From Novosphingobium cyanobacteriorum (GTDB lineage: Bacteria; Pseudomonadota; Alphaproteobacteria; Sphingomonadales; Sphingomonadaceae), in NCBI RefSeq assembly GCF_029436685.1, contig NZ_JAROCY010000005.1, forward strand, positions 240,785 to 304,784: 64,000 nucleotides of DNA. Reading direction: 5' to 3'. Made by a program: the position numbers and the translations under genes. Shown piece by piece: positions 45,795-54,974 of this stretch. The notes under the pieces were generated by a model. The model was not told the DNA's origin. It saw only the letters and a program-made list of their open reading frames with translations, and ran no database searches. The first letter of the stretch is position 1. The number at the start of each line of letters is the position of its first letter.

Positions 45795-47315
45795 TCAGGC
45801 CAGCAGCTTTTCCTCGGCGATCTTCCTCTTCCAAACCAGCGGGGCGAGCTGGTGGACGTTCTGGCCCTCGCTGTCGACGGCCACGGTCACCGGCATGTCG
45901 GCCACGGTGAATTCGTAGATCGCCTCCATGCCAAGGTCCTCAAACCCGACGACCTTGGCTTCCTTGATCGCGCGGGCAACGAGATAGGCCGCGCCGCCCA
46001 CTGCCATCAGATAGGCGCTCTTGTGGTTGGCGATGGACTGGGTGGCGGCGGGGCCGCGCTCGGCCTTGCCCACGCTGGCCAGCAGGCCAAGGTCGAGCAT
46101 GGTGTCGGAGAAGCTGTCCATGCGCGTGGCCGTGGTCGGGCCGGCGGGGCCGACGACTTCGTCCCGCACCGGGTCGACCGGGCCGACGTAATAGATCACG
46201 CGGCCCTTGAAATCGACGGGCAGTTCCTCGCCCTTGGCCAGCATGTCCTTGATCCGCTTGTGCGCAGCGTCGCGGCCGGTGAGCATCTTGCCGTTGAGCA
46301 GCAGGCGGTCACCCGCCTTCCAGCCCTGCACCTCTTCCTGCGTCAGCGTGTCAAGGTTCACGCGCTTGGCCGCGCTGTCGGGCGCCCAGTGGACTTCGGG
46401 CCATTCGTCCAGCTTGGGCCGTTCGAGGAACGACGGGCCGGAGCCATCGAGCGAAAAGTGCGCGTGGCGGGTGGCGGCGCAGTTGGGGATCATGGCGATC
46501 GGCTTGCCCGCGGCGTGGCAGGGCGCATCCATGATCTTCACGTCGAGGATCGTGGAAAGCCCGCCCAGGCCCTGCGCGCCGATGCCCAGTGCGTTGACCT
46601 TGTCGAAGATTTCGATGCGCATGCGCTCGATATCGTTCTGCGGACCCCGCTCTTTCAGCTGGGCCATGTCGATCGGCTCCATCAGCGCCTTCTTGGCCAG
46701 CAGCACGCAGTGTTCGGCGGTGCCGCCGATGCCGATGCCGAGCATGCCCGGCGGGCACCAGCCGGCGCCCATCTGCGGCAGCATCTCGATCACCCAGTCG
46801 ACGATGTTTTCGCTGGGGTTCATCATCTTGAACTTGGACTTGTTTTCGCTGCCGCCGCCCTTGGCCGCCACGTCGACCACGACCTTGTTGCCCTTCACCA
46901 TGTCGACATGGAGCACGCAGGGAGTGTTGTCGCGGGTGTTGCGGCGGGTGAAGGCGGGATCGGCCAGCACAGAGGCGCGCAGCTTGTTGTCCGGGTTCAT
47001 GTATGCGCGGCGGACGCCTTCATCGACCACGTCCTGCAGGCTCATGTCCGATTCCAGTCGGCAATCCTGGCCCCACTGGATGAACACGTTGACGATGCCG
47101 GTGTCCTGGCAAATCGGCCGGTGGCCTTCGGCGCACATGCGGCTGTTGGTCAGGATCTGGGCGATGGCGTCCTTCGCCGCAGGGCCCTGCTCGGCCTTGT
47201 AGGCCTCGCCCAGTGCGCGGATGTAATCCATCGGGTGGAAATAGCTGATATACTGCAGCGCGTCGGCCACGCTCTCGATCAGGTCCGCTTCGCGGATCGT
47301 CACCATCTCGCCCAT
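45795..47315 (-). CDS. fumarate hydratase, class I (iron-sulfur)
   Basis: A 506-residue iron-sulfur fumarase of the TCA cycle, interconverting fumarate and malate. Cluster cysteines lie in HRPICQDTG, GAGWCPPGMLG and IPNCAATRHAHF; the C-terminal domain has GRVIYYVGPVDP and GPAGPTTATRMD. Length and motifs are those of single-chain class I enzymes rather than the class II (FumC) type. It is oxygen-sensitive by family. It stands alone, divergent from the PCMT-like gene. Confidence 0.96.
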   Translation of the reverse strand: MGEMVTIREADLIESVADALQYISYFHPMDYIRALGEAYKAEQGPAAKDAIAQILTNSRMCAEGHRPICQDTGIVNVFIQWGQDCRLESDMSLQDVVDEGVRRAYMNPDNKLRASVLADPAFTRRNTRDNTPCVLHVDMVKGNKVVVDVAAKGGGSENKSKFKMMNPSENIVDWVIEMLPQMGAGWCPPGMLGIGIGGTAEHCVLLAKKALMEPIDMAQLKERGPQNDIERMRIEIFDKVNALGIGAQGLGGLSTILDVKIMDAPCHAAGKPIAMIPNCAATRHAHFSLDGSGPSFLERPKLDEWPEVHWAPDSAAKRVNLDTLTQEEVQGWKAGDRLLLNGKMLTGRDAAHKRIKDMLAKGEELPVDFKGRVIYYVGPVDPVRDEVVGPAGPTTATRMDSFSDTMLDLGLLASVGKAERGPAATQSIANHKSAYLMAVGGAAYLVARAIKEAKVVGFEDLGMEAIYEFTVADMPVTVAVDSEGQNVHQLAPLVWKRKIAEEKLLA

Positions 47316-47490
47316 TGCCAGGAGACTCCCTCAAGTCGTCGTTCGATGGAGGCCCCTTACGCGCCGACCGGCGACATGCAAAGCGCTTGGCGCGGGCAAA
47401 GCGATATTCTAAGGGCGGATTGACGAGACCGCGCAGCGCGGTTGCAGCGCCCGGCGGCGCATCACACACTGTTCGCAGATGAGGGATTTC

Positions 47491-48087
47491 ATGAACTTGG
47501 TGCAAGATCGCCCGGCCGAAGGCGAATTTTCTTCAGCCCGCCGCGCCATGATCGACAGCCAGCTGCGCGTCAGCGGCGTGAACGACCCGGCCATCCTCGC
47601 CGCCTTCGCCTCGGTGGCGCGCGAAGACTACGTACCGGCAGAGCGTCGGGCAGTCGCCTATATCGATCGGGCCGTGCCGCTGGGCGATGCGGGCGTGCTG
47701 TCACCTGCGCTGACCCATGGCCAGATGCTCACCGCCGCTGCGCCGGTGGCGGCGGACACGGTGCTGGTCGTTTCGCGCAATGGCTATCTGGCGGCGCTCG
47801 CCAGCCAGATGGTCGCCAGCGTGACGCAGGTCGCCCCGGATGGCGATTGGACCGCGGGCGGTCCCTTTACGCTGGTGCTGGTGGATGGAGCCATCGAGGT
47901 GGTGCCCGATGCGCTTTCCGCCGCTCTGGCTGCGGAAGGCCGGATCGTGACCGGCATGGTCGATCGCGGCGTCACCCGCCTGGAGATCGGCCGCAAGGTG
48001 GCGGGCGAGGTGGCCTTCACCGCGCTGGGCGAGGCGGACTTCGCGATATTGCCGGAATTTGTCGCGAAGCAGAGCTGGAGCTTCTGA
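47491..48087 (+). CDS. PCMT-like protein, SAM motif degenerate
   Basis: A 198-residue relative of protein-L-isoaspartate O-methyltransferase (repair of damaged Asp/Asn). The family start is visible (ARRAMIDSQLRVSGVNDPAI) with VAREDYVPAERR and LSPALTHGQML. However, SAM motif I, normally VLEIGTGSGY, reads VLVVSRNGYLAAL, missing two glycines, so methyl-donor binding may be weak or lost. ATG 47491 has GAGGG at correct spacing; an upstream in-frame ATG does not. tolC follows 5 bp later, the usual sphingomonad pair. Confidence 0.85.
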   Translation: MNLVQDRPAEGEFSSARRAMIDSQLRVSGVNDPAILAAFASVAREDYVPAERRAVAYIDRAVPLGDAGVLSPALTHGQMLTAAAPVAADTVLVVSRNGYLAALASQMVASVTQVAPDGDWTAGGPFTLVLVDGAIEVVPDALSAALAAEGRIVTGMVDRGVTRLEIGRKVAGEVAFTALGEADFAILPEFVAKQSWSF

Positions 48088-48092
48088 GCTTT

Positions 48093-49559
48093 ATGAAACG
48101 ACCTGTGCTTCGCGCCCTGCTGACCGGGGCGGCCATGGCGATTCCGCTCGGTGCCGTACAGGCGGATGACCTGCGCGGGGCACTGATCAACGCCTATCAG
48201 ACCAACCCGGACCTGCAGGCGGCACGCGCCAACCAGCGCGCCAATGACGAAAACGTGCCGATCGCACGGGCCTCGGCACTGCCTTCGCTGCAGGCCACCT
48301 CCAATTATACCGAGTTCGTCAAGCAGACGGCGAACAACTTCCTGGCGCCCAGCCGCGTCGTTTCCAACGACCTGCAGCTGTCACTGCCGATCTTCGCCGG
48401 TGGCTCGGTCAAGAACTCCATCCGCGCCGCCAAGACCCGGGTCATTGCCGGGCAGGCGGACTTGCGCGGGGTGGAAAGCGGCGTGTTCAGCCAGGTCGTC
48501 GCCGCCTATATGGACGTGATCCGTGATGAGGCGATCGTCGGCCTGAACCGCAACAACGTTTCCGTACTGGAAGTGAACCTGCGCGCGACCAGCGATCGGT
48601 TCGAGATCGGCGACGTGACCCGCACCGACGTGGCGCAGTCGAACTCACGTCTCGCCCTCGCGCGGGGGGACCTGCGCACGGCGGAGGCCAACCTTGTCGC
48701 CAGCCGCGAACGCTATATCCAGATCGTGGGCGCGCCACCGGTGGACCTGCAGCCGCCGCCGCCGCTCGCCGGCCTGCCGTCGAATCCGGATGATGCGGTG
48801 GACGTGGCGGTGGATGCCAATCCGGACTTGGCTGCCGCGCGCGAACGGAGCAAGGCCGCCGGTTATGACGTGAAGGTTGCCGGGGCCGGCCGCCTGCCGC
48901 GTATTTCGGTATTCACCGCAGGCAACTACACCAACTACCTCGGTTCGCTCGGCAGTCCGGCCGGCGTGCCTACTGCGCAAAGCCAGACGACCGCGCAGGC
49001 GGGCGTGCAGGCCTCGATTCCGCTGTTCCAGGGTGGCTTGCCCGCCGCGCGTGAACGCCAGGCCCAGGCGCGGGAAGGCGCGGCGTTGGAGCAGGAAATC
49101 GGCGTGGAGCGGCAGGTCGTCGCCACCGTGCGCGCTGCCTTCACCAACTGGAAGGCGGCGAACGACGTGATCGCCATGAACCAGACGGCGGTGGACGCCG
49201 CTGCGCTGAGCCTCGAAGGCGTGCGTGCGGAAAACACCGTTGGCAACCGCACGATCCTGAACATCCTCGATGCCGAGCAGGAACTGCTGCGCGCGCAGGT
49301 GCAACTGGTTGCGGCGCGGCGGAATGCCTACGTCGCCGGGTTCAACCTGCTGGCCGCCATGGGCAAGGCGCAGGCAAAGGATCTTTCGCTCGATGCCGAA
49401 CTGGGCAACGCCGCGCTCTATGATCCCAACGTCAATTACGAGCGGGTTCGCGGCAAGATCTGGGACTGGGCGCATGATCCTGCTCCCAAGGCACAGTCCA
49501 CCCGGACCGTTGACTCGCCCGCGCAGGATGCGACAATCCGCGAGCAGCCCATGCCATGA
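48093..49559 (+). CDS. tolC: TolC-family outer-membrane efflux channel
   Basis: A 488-residue TolC-type channel. The signal peptide (about 1-24) ends GAVQADD. Two repeats of the outer-membrane efflux domain follow (about 25-220 and 235-440), with LINAYQTNPDLQAARANQRA and the helical barrel stretches SQVVAAYMDVIRDEAIVGL and VVATVRAAFTNWKAANDVIA. The C-terminal tail is Gln/Pro-rich. It pairs with inner-membrane pumps for drug or protein export. It is cotranscribed with the PCMT-like gene. Confidence 0.94.
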   Translation: MKRPVLRALLTGAAMAIPLGAVQADDLRGALINAYQTNPDLQAARANQRANDENVPIARASALPSLQATSNYTEFVKQTANNFLAPSRVVSNDLQLSLPIFAGGSVKNSIRAAKTRVIAGQADLRGVESGVFSQVVAAYMDVIRDEAIVGLNRNNVSVLEVNLRATSDRFEIGDVTRTDVAQSNSRLALARGDLRTAEANLVASRERYIQIVGAPPVDLQPPPPLAGLPSNPDDAVDVAVDANPDLAAARERSKAAGYDVKVAGAGRLPRISVFTAGNYTNYLGSLGSPAGVPTAQSQTTAQAGVQASIPLFQGGLPAARERQAQAREGAALEQEIGVERQVVATVRAAFTNWKAANDVIAMNQTAVDAAALSLEGVRAENTVGNRTILNILDAEQELLRAQVQLVAARRNAYVAGFNLLAAMGKAQAKDLSLDAELGNAALYDPNVNYERVRGKIWDWAHDPAPKAQSTRTVDSPAQDATIREQPMP

Positions 49560-49666
49560 AGCGATGGGGCGTGCCGATTCGGAAAGAACCGGACTGGCAG
49601 GCCGCATCCGCTTCCTCCAACAGGGCAGCAAGTAGGGGCGGCCGCAAGCAGGGGGTTGGACGAAGC

Positions 49667-50227
49667 ATGCGCCAGGTTGGTGAACCGTCGGTCGAGGAAA
49701 TCCTGGAATCGATCAAGAAGGTGATCGCGCGCGACAACCGCGCCGAGGCGGCCCAGGCGCGTGCCCGGCGTGAAGCGGCATCCGCGCCGGCCGCAGGCCC
49801 CGCAGTTGCGCGCGGCGGTGCCGACGTGCTCGACCTGACCGAAGTGGCGGCGCAGATCATGGGTGCCGACCGGTTCGTGCCGGCGGAACCTGCCGCGCCC
49901 GAAGCCGCTGTGGACCTGCACGAAGACGATTTCGACGACGAGCCGCAAGCGGACGAAGGGGACGAGACCGCCATGTCGATCAACGAAAGCCCGTTGCTGC
50001 CCGAAAGCACCACCGCTTCGATGCGTGATTCGCTGGCGGCGCTGGCCATGCTGTCGCAGCCCGGTGCGCAGCCGCAGATCGTGCGTTCAGGTGAAACCTC
50101 GCTGGAAGGCCTGGTGCGCGACATGCTGCGCCCGATGCTGGCCGAATGGCTGGACAAGAACCTGCCGCCGATGGTCGAAAAGATGGTGGCGGGCGAGATC
50201 GCCCGCATTGTCGGCAAGAAGGGCTGA
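49667..50227 (+). CDS. popZ: PopZ-family polar organising protein (DUF2497)
   Basis: 186 residues with a conserved N-terminal helix SVEEILESIKKVIARDNR, an acidic Pro/Ala-rich disordered middle (about 25-125), and the conserved C-terminal block MLRPMLAEWLDKNLPPMVEK. This is the PopZ layout: a pole-localised scaffold that anchors the chromosome origin in alphaproteobacteria. The ATG at 49667 is chosen over the frame's upstream ATG because homology starts here and GGGGG precedes it. It is convergent with polA. Confidence 0.9.
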   Translation: MRQVGEPSVEEILESIKKVIARDNRAEAAQARARREAASAPAAGPAVARGGADVLDLTEVAAQIMGADRFVPAEPAAPEAAVDLHEDDFDDEPQADEGDETAMSINESPLLPESTTASMRDSLAALAMLSQPGAQPQIVRSGETSLEGLVRDMLRPMLAEWLDKNLPPMVEKMVAGEIARIVGKKG

Positions 50228-50233
50228 AGAGCT

Positions 50234-50255
50234 CCCGCCGGACTGCCCCGGCGGG
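50234..50255. terminator. hairpin between popZ and polA
   Basis: CCCGCCGG (50234-50241) and CCGGCGGG (50248-50255) form an 8-bp stem between the convergent genes, 6 bp past the popZ stop. There is no T-run on either side. Confidence 0.4.
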
Positions 50256-50276
50256 GTACTTCCAATCAGGCCAAGG

Positions 50277-53126
50277 TCAGTGCGCCGCGCCCCATGAAAG
50301 GCCGGTGCCAATTTCCACGCCCAGCGGCACGGTCAGCCTCACCGATGGCTCGGCCGCGCCCGCCATCACCCGTTCGATCACCGGCCGCGCCGCCTCGACA
50401 TCGCCTTCGGGCAGTTCGAACACCAGTTCGTCGTGCACTTGCAGCAGCATGCGCACGTTGGGCAACCCGGCTTCGATCAGGGCAGGGCCCATCCGCGCCA
50501 TCGCACGCTTGATGATGTCGGCGCTGGTGCCCTGGATCGGCGCGTTGATCGCGGCGCGCTCGCTGCCCTGGCGCTCGGCCTGGTTCTTGGAATTGATCCG
50601 GGGGAACCACGTCTTGCGGCCGAACAGCGTCTCGGAATAGCCGCACTCGCGCACCTTCTCGAGGGTATCGTGGATATAGCGCTGGATGCCGGGGAAGCGT
50701 TCGAAATAGCGGTCGATCATCGCCTGCGCCTCTTCGGCTGTGCAGCCCAGCCGCCCGGCAAGGCCCCATCGGCTGATGCCATAAAGGATGGCGAAGTTGA
50801 TCGTCTTGGCGCGCCCGCGCGTGTCGCGGTCCACGGTGCCGAACATCTCCATGGCAGTGCGCGCGTGGATGTCCTCTCCGCCGGCAAAGGCTTCTTTCAG
50901 CGCAGGCACGTCCGCCATGTGCGCAGCCAGCCGCAGTTCGATCTGGCTGTAGTCCGCCGCCAGCAGCACGTTGCCCTGCTCAGCCACGAAGGCGTCGCGA
51001 ATCTGGCGGCCGATCTCGGTGCGGATCGGGATGTTCTGCAGGTTCGGCTCGTTCGAGGAAAGTCGCCCGGTCTGCGCGCCAACCAGGCTATAGCTGGTGT
51101 GGACACGGCCGGTCTGCGGGTTGATCGCCGCCTGCAGCGCCTCGGTATAGGTCGATTTCAGCTTGGACAGTTGTCGCCATTCCAGCACCAGCGTGGCGAC
51201 TTCCGCGCCCTGCGCCGCCAGTCCTTCCAGTACGGACTGGTCTGTCGAATATTGGCCGGTCTTCCCCTTTTTCCCGCCCTTGTAGCCCAGCCGGTCGAAC
51301 AGCACCTCGCCCAGCTGCTTGGGGCTGCCGATGGTGAAGGGGCCACCGGCCTTCTCGTGAATCACCGCTTCAAGTTCGGCAATGCGCGTGGTGAAGGTGG
51401 CGGATAGCCCGGCCAGCCGTTCACGATCGACCTTGATCCCCGCGCGCTCCATGCCAGCAACAACCGTCACCAGCGGCCGGTCCACGCGCTGGTAGATGCG
51501 GGTGCCGCCCTCTTCCAGCAGACGCGGGGCAAACAGGCGGTGCAGGCGCCACGTCACGTCCGCGTCCTCCGCCGCATAGCGCGTGGCGTCGGCCAGCGGC
51601 ACTTCGGCGAACGAGATCGCCTTCTTGCCGGTGCCGCACAGCTCCTTGAAGGTCATCGTCGTATGGCCAAGGTGGCGATCGGCCAATTCGTCCATGCCAT
51701 GCCCGGCAATGCCCGTCTCGCTGCGCCCGGCATCCAGGCAGAAGGACATGACCATGGTGTCGTCGATGGGGGCGACGTCCACGCCGTGGCGCGCCAGCAC
51801 GGTCAGGTCATACTTGATGTTCTGCCCCACCTTCAGCACCGCATCGCTCTCCAGCAGCGGCTTGAGCGCCGCCACAGCCTCGGCGCGGTCCAGCTGCAGC
51901 GGCATTTCGGCAAACATGTCGGTGCCACGGTGGCCCAGCGGGATGTAGCAGGCATCGTTGGGGCCCAGCGCCATGCTGATCCCCACCAGGTCCGCCTGCA
52001 TCGAATCGAGCGCGCTGGTTTCGGTGTCGATGGCCACCACCCGCGCGGCAAAGGCGCGGGCGATCCATTGCTGCAGCTCGCCCATCGATTGCACGCACTG
52101 ATAGGCGGCAAGATCTACTGTGGGCCACGCCGGCAGCGGCTGGCGGCTGCCCTGCGGCGCGGCCGGGGCGGCGCCGGTTTCGGGCTTGGCCGGGTTCAGC
52201 TGCGTCTTCGGTCCGGGGCTGCCCTTGCCGTCGTCCAGGCGGCGCAGCAGGCTGGTGAAGCCATGCTCTTCCAGAAACGCCGCCAGCGGGTCACGCGGGA
52301 TCTGCCCCAGCGCAAAGTCCTCCAGCGGGATCGGCAGCGGGCAATCTTCCTTCAGCGCCACCAGCACGCGCGAAAGGCGCGCCATCTCGGCCTGTTCGAT
52401 CAGGCTCTCGCGCAGTTTGCCCGCCTTCATCGCTGGCGCGGCGGCCAGCGCGTTTTCCAGCCCGCCGTGCTCCTGGATCAGCTTGGTCGCCGTCTTCGGG
52501 CCGATGCCACGGATGCCGGGCACGTTGTCCACCGAATCACCCATCAGCGCCAGCACGTCGCCCACCAGTTCGGGCGGCACGCCGAACTTCTCGATCACTT
52601 CGGGAATGCCGATGCGCAGGTTCTTCATGGTGTCGAGCATGTCGATGCACCCGCCGCCTTCGCTGCAGGTGCCGACCAGCTGCATCAGGTCCTTGTCCGA
52701 AGAGACGATCGTCACGTCCCAGCCCAGCCGGGTCGCTTCGCGGGCATAGCTGGCGATCAGGTCGTCCGCTTCGAGATCGTCCTCCTCGATGCAGGCAAGG
52801 CTGAAGGCGCGCGTGGCGTCGCGGATCAACGGGAACTGCGGGACCAGATCTTCCGGTGGCGGGGGGCGGTTGGCCTTGTACTGGTCGTACAGCGCATTGC
52901 GGAAGGTGGTGGATCCCTTGTCGAGGATCACCGCAAGGTGCGTGGGCCCATCGGCCTTGTGCAGGTCTTCCGCCAGTTTCCACAGCATGGTGGTGTAGCC
53001 ATAGACCGCGCCCACCGGCACGCCGCGCGGGTTGGTCAGCGGTGGCAGCCGGTGATAGGCGCGGAAAATGTAGGCGGAACCGTCCACCAGATAGAGGTGG
53101 CGCTTCGAACTGTCTGGGGTGTCCAT
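50277..53126 (-). CDS. polA: DNA polymerase I
   Basis: A 949-residue polymerase with all three domains. The 5'-3' exonuclease (about 1-300) opens HLYLVDGSAYIFRAYHRL with DKGSTTFRNALYDQYKANRP. The 3'-5' exonuclease (about 335-540) retains the DxE metal site in VVAIDTETSALDS. The polymerase (about 560-949) has LLAADYSQIELRLAAH and the finger/palm motif RGRAKTINFAILYG, ending VHDELVFELPEG. It handles repair synthesis and Okazaki processing. The intact proofreading site is worth noting because some alphaproteobacterial relatives have altered it. Confidence 0.97.
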   Translation of the reverse strand: MDTPDSSKRHLYLVDGSAYIFRAYHRLPPLTNPRGVPVGAVYGYTTMLWKLAEDLHKADGPTHLAVILDKGSTTFRNALYDQYKANRPPPPEDLVPQFPLIRDATRAFSLACIEEDDLEADDLIASYAREATRLGWDVTIVSSDKDLMQLVGTCSEGGGCIDMLDTMKNLRIGIPEVIEKFGVPPELVGDVLALMGDSVDNVPGIRGIGPKTATKLIQEHGGLENALAAAPAMKAGKLRESLIEQAEMARLSRVLVALKEDCPLPIPLEDFALGQIPRDPLAAFLEEHGFTSLLRRLDDGKGSPGPKTQLNPAKPETGAAPAAPQGSRQPLPAWPTVDLAAYQCVQSMGELQQWIARAFAARVVAIDTETSALDSMQADLVGISMALGPNDACYIPLGHRGTDMFAEMPLQLDRAEAVAALKPLLESDAVLKVGQNIKYDLTVLARHGVDVAPIDDTMVMSFCLDAGRSETGIAGHGMDELADRHLGHTTMTFKELCGTGKKAISFAEVPLADATRYAAEDADVTWRLHRLFAPRLLEEGGTRIYQRVDRPLVTVVAGMERAGIKVDRERLAGLSATFTTRIAELEAVIHEKAGGPFTIGSPKQLGEVLFDRLGYKGGKKGKTGQYSTDQSVLEGLAAQGAEVATLVLEWRQLSKLKSTYTEALQAAINPQTGRVHTSYSLVGAQTGRLSSNEPNLQNIPIRTEIGRQIRDAFVAEQGNVLLAADYSQIELRLAAHMADVPALKEAFAGGEDIHARTAMEMFGTVDRDTRGRAKTINFAILYGISRWGLAGRLGCTAEEAQAMIDRYFERFPGIQRYIHDTLEKVRECGYSETLFGRKTWFPRINSKNQAERQGSERAAINAPIQGTSADIIKRAMARMGPALIEAGLPNVRMLLQVHDELVFELPEGDVEAARPVIERVMAGAAEPSVRLTVPLGVEIGTGLSWGAAH

Positions 53127-53432
53127 GCCTGCGTGTTAGCGGCACTGGCGCGCGGGCGAAAGCGCCATGCGCCTGACCTGTGGATCATGAACAATCCGGT
53201 ATCGGGTGAAAACGGTTTGCCGCGCCGAAAGGGCGTTTCGCCGCAGGCCAAACGCGGGAAAAAAAGCCTTGCCCGCCCACACCTTGTTGAGGTCATGTCA
53301 CAATGCATACGTCTTGTGCTTGCAAGGCGATGAATTGCCCATTAATTGGGGTCCCGAAGTCTACCGCCAGAGTAGGCTTTGCGGCGGGCTGCTTGCCCGG
53401 CGCGGTTCACTTCAATCCAGGGATTGTAACGC
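53127..53432. other. promoter region between polA and small lipoprotein gene
   Basis: 306 bp, divergent. Upstream of the lipoprotein, TTGCAA at 53320-53325 and ATTAAT at 53341-53346 could serve as -35/-10 with a short 15-bp gap. Otherwise nothing recognised; GC falls in 53270-53350 as in a promoter. Confidence 0.35.
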
Positions 53433-53630
53433 ATGCGCAAGCTCATCCTCGCCGCTGTCGCCGGCACCGCCTTCGCCCTCGCCGGCTGCTCGTCGGAAAA
53501 GACCGCCGAAGCCACTGAAGCTGCCACCGAAGCTGCTGCTGAAGCCTCGGACGCTGCTTCGGAAGCTGCTGACGCTTCGGGCGCCGCTTCGGAAGCCGCC
53601 GCTGACGCGAGCGAAGCTGCGAAGATGTAA
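53433..53630 (+). CDS. small Ala-rich lipoprotein with short repeats
   Basis: 65 residues. The signal peptide MRKLILAAVAGTAFALAGC has lipobox LAGC. The mature part is nearly all Ala, Glu, Ser, Asp and Thr in repeating units (EAATEAAAEASDAASEAADA and so on), which should form one acidic helix. It recalls Lpp-like or entericidin-like peptides but matches neither firmly. A strong terminator 36 bp downstream makes a short, probably abundant, monocistronic mRNA. Confidence 0.75.
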   Translation: MRKLILAAVAGTAFALAGCSSEKTAEATEAATEAAAEASDAASEAADASGAASEAAADASEAAKM

Positions 53631-53666
53631 TTCCCGCCCGCAAGGGCAGGTTACATTACAGATAGA

Positions 53667-53702
53667 GGGGCACGGTTGCGCGCGCGACCGTGCCCCTTTT
53701 CT
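53667..53702 (+). terminator. rho-independent terminator after the small lipoprotein gene
   Basis: A perfect 10-bp stem, GGGGCACGGT (53667-53676) and ACCGTGCCCC (53687-53696), with TTTT following. Confidence 0.9.
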
Positions 53703-53742
53703 TATGTGGGGCAAAGGCGCGGCTTTTCGCATCGTACGCACG

Positions 53743-53767
53743 AAAAAGGGCGCCCGAAGGCGCCCTT
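53743..53767 (-). terminator. rho-independent terminator of the beta-lactamase-like gene
   Basis: On the minus strand, AAGGGCGCC-TTCG-GGCGCCCTT (53767-53746), a 9-bp stem with a stable UUCG-type loop, is followed by a T-run at 53745-53743. It starts 26 bp after the gene's stop. Confidence 0.9.
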
Positions 53768-53792
53768 GTCGTTTCAGCCCAAGGCCGGTCCG

Positions 53793-54773
53793 TCAGCGGC
53801 GGACCAGTTCCTGGTTCGCCCGGCCGAGCGGCTGGCTGTACCCTTCATAGAGCGTGCGGGCGACCTGCGCGATCAGCCCGGCATGGGCGGTGTGCCCTTC
53901 CGGCCCGGTCACGAACACCACCATCGCCAGATGCCGCCCGTCGGGCAGGCGCACGATGCCAACGTCGTCGGTAACGCCCGAAAGCGTCCCGGTCTTGTGC
54001 GCCACCAGCGTGCCTTCGGGCAGGCCGGCGCGGATGCGGTTGCGGCCGGTGCTGGTGCGGGTCATCGTATCAAGCAGCACGGCACGGCTTTCGGGGCTCA
54101 GCGCGTTTCCACGGTCGATCGCGCTCAGCAGCGCCAGCATGGCGCGCGGCGTGCTGGCGGTGCGGGTATCGATGGTCCGCACCGGGTCCACCTTTCCATC
54201 GTCACGCACCAGCGTGGCCATGGTGTGATCAAGCCGTTGGCCGACGATTCCGGTCTTGGTCAGCCAGTTGTTTACCGCCTGGACCCCGCCCACGGCCGCA
54301 ATCAGGCCGTCGGTCGCCTCGTTGTTGCTGCGCGTGATGGACAGTTCCATCAGCCCCTGCGCGGTCAGCACCTGACCTGCGCGTACGGAGGCGACGGGAC
54401 CCTTTGATCCTGCCACCGGCACCATCATCGGCCATTGCTGGTCCAGCCGCAGCCGGCCCTGTTCCACCTGTGAAAGATAAGTTGCGGCCACGGCGATCTT
54501 GGCCGTGCTCGCCATGGGAAAGGGCATGTCGCCATTGACGAGGATCTGCCCGCCGCCGTCGAGGTCCATCGCCGCCACGCCGATGCGCCCACGGCCCTGC
54601 GCCACGATCGCTTCGACCTGCTGCTGGATGGCCAGATCGCGCTGGTCCTGCAGGGTAACCGGCGCGCGGCTCTGCACTTCCTGCGGCGTGGTGAACACCA
54701 CCGACGGCACCGCGAACAGCAGCGCGGCAGCCAAGAAGCTGTGGCGGCGAATCCTGAACTGGCGAAGTTTCAT
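53793..54773 (-). CDS. class A beta-lactamase-like serine hydrolase, Glu166 motif absent
   Basis: A 326-residue periplasmic serine hydrolase with signal anchor/peptide (about 10-30). The SxxK motif is Ser89-Lys92 in MASTAKIAVAATYL, the SDN motif reads Ser149-Asn-Asn151, and KTG is Lys260-Thr-Gly in HKTGTLSG. The omega-loop motif ExxLN, expected after RLD, reads RLDHTMATLV (180-189), so the Glu that drives deacylation is missing and the Asp of SDN is Asn. It may be a penicillin-binding or non-hydrolytic relative; resistance should not be assumed. Confidence 0.85.
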   Translation of the reverse strand: MKLRQFRIRRHSFLAAALLFAVPSVVFTTPQEVQSRAPVTLQDQRDLAIQQQVEAIVAQGRGRIGVAAMDLDGGGQILVNGDMPFPMASTAKIAVAATYLSQVEQGRLRLDQQWPMMVPVAGSKGPVASVRAGQVLTAQGLMELSITRSNNEATDGLIAAVGGVQAVNNWLTKTGIVGQRLDHTMATLVRDDGKVDPVRTIDTRTASTPRAMLALLSAIDRGNALSPESRAVLLDTMTRTSTGRNRIRAGLPEGTLVAHKTGTLSGVTDDVGIVRLPDGRHLAMVVFVTGPEGHTAHAGLIAQVARTLYEGYSQPLGRANQELVRR

Positions 54774-54974
54774 CCCGTTGTTCTATCCCGACCCGTGCTA
54801 ACCCCGTGTTACCAAGACTAACCCATTGCCCCGTAAGGGCAAAGTGCCTTGTTCCACCTTTGGTCGCCCGGAAAAGGCGTTTGGTCCCGCCGATTCGGAT
54901 CGAATTGGCACCAGTACGCCGTGTGCCCGCATGGCCGGATGGGCCTGCGGGCGGGGATGGATTCTATCGGGATA

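Noticed and set aside
53793..54773. Calling this gene an antibiotic-resistance beta-lactamase
   Set aside because: The deacylation Glu motif is missing, so resistance cannot be claimed.
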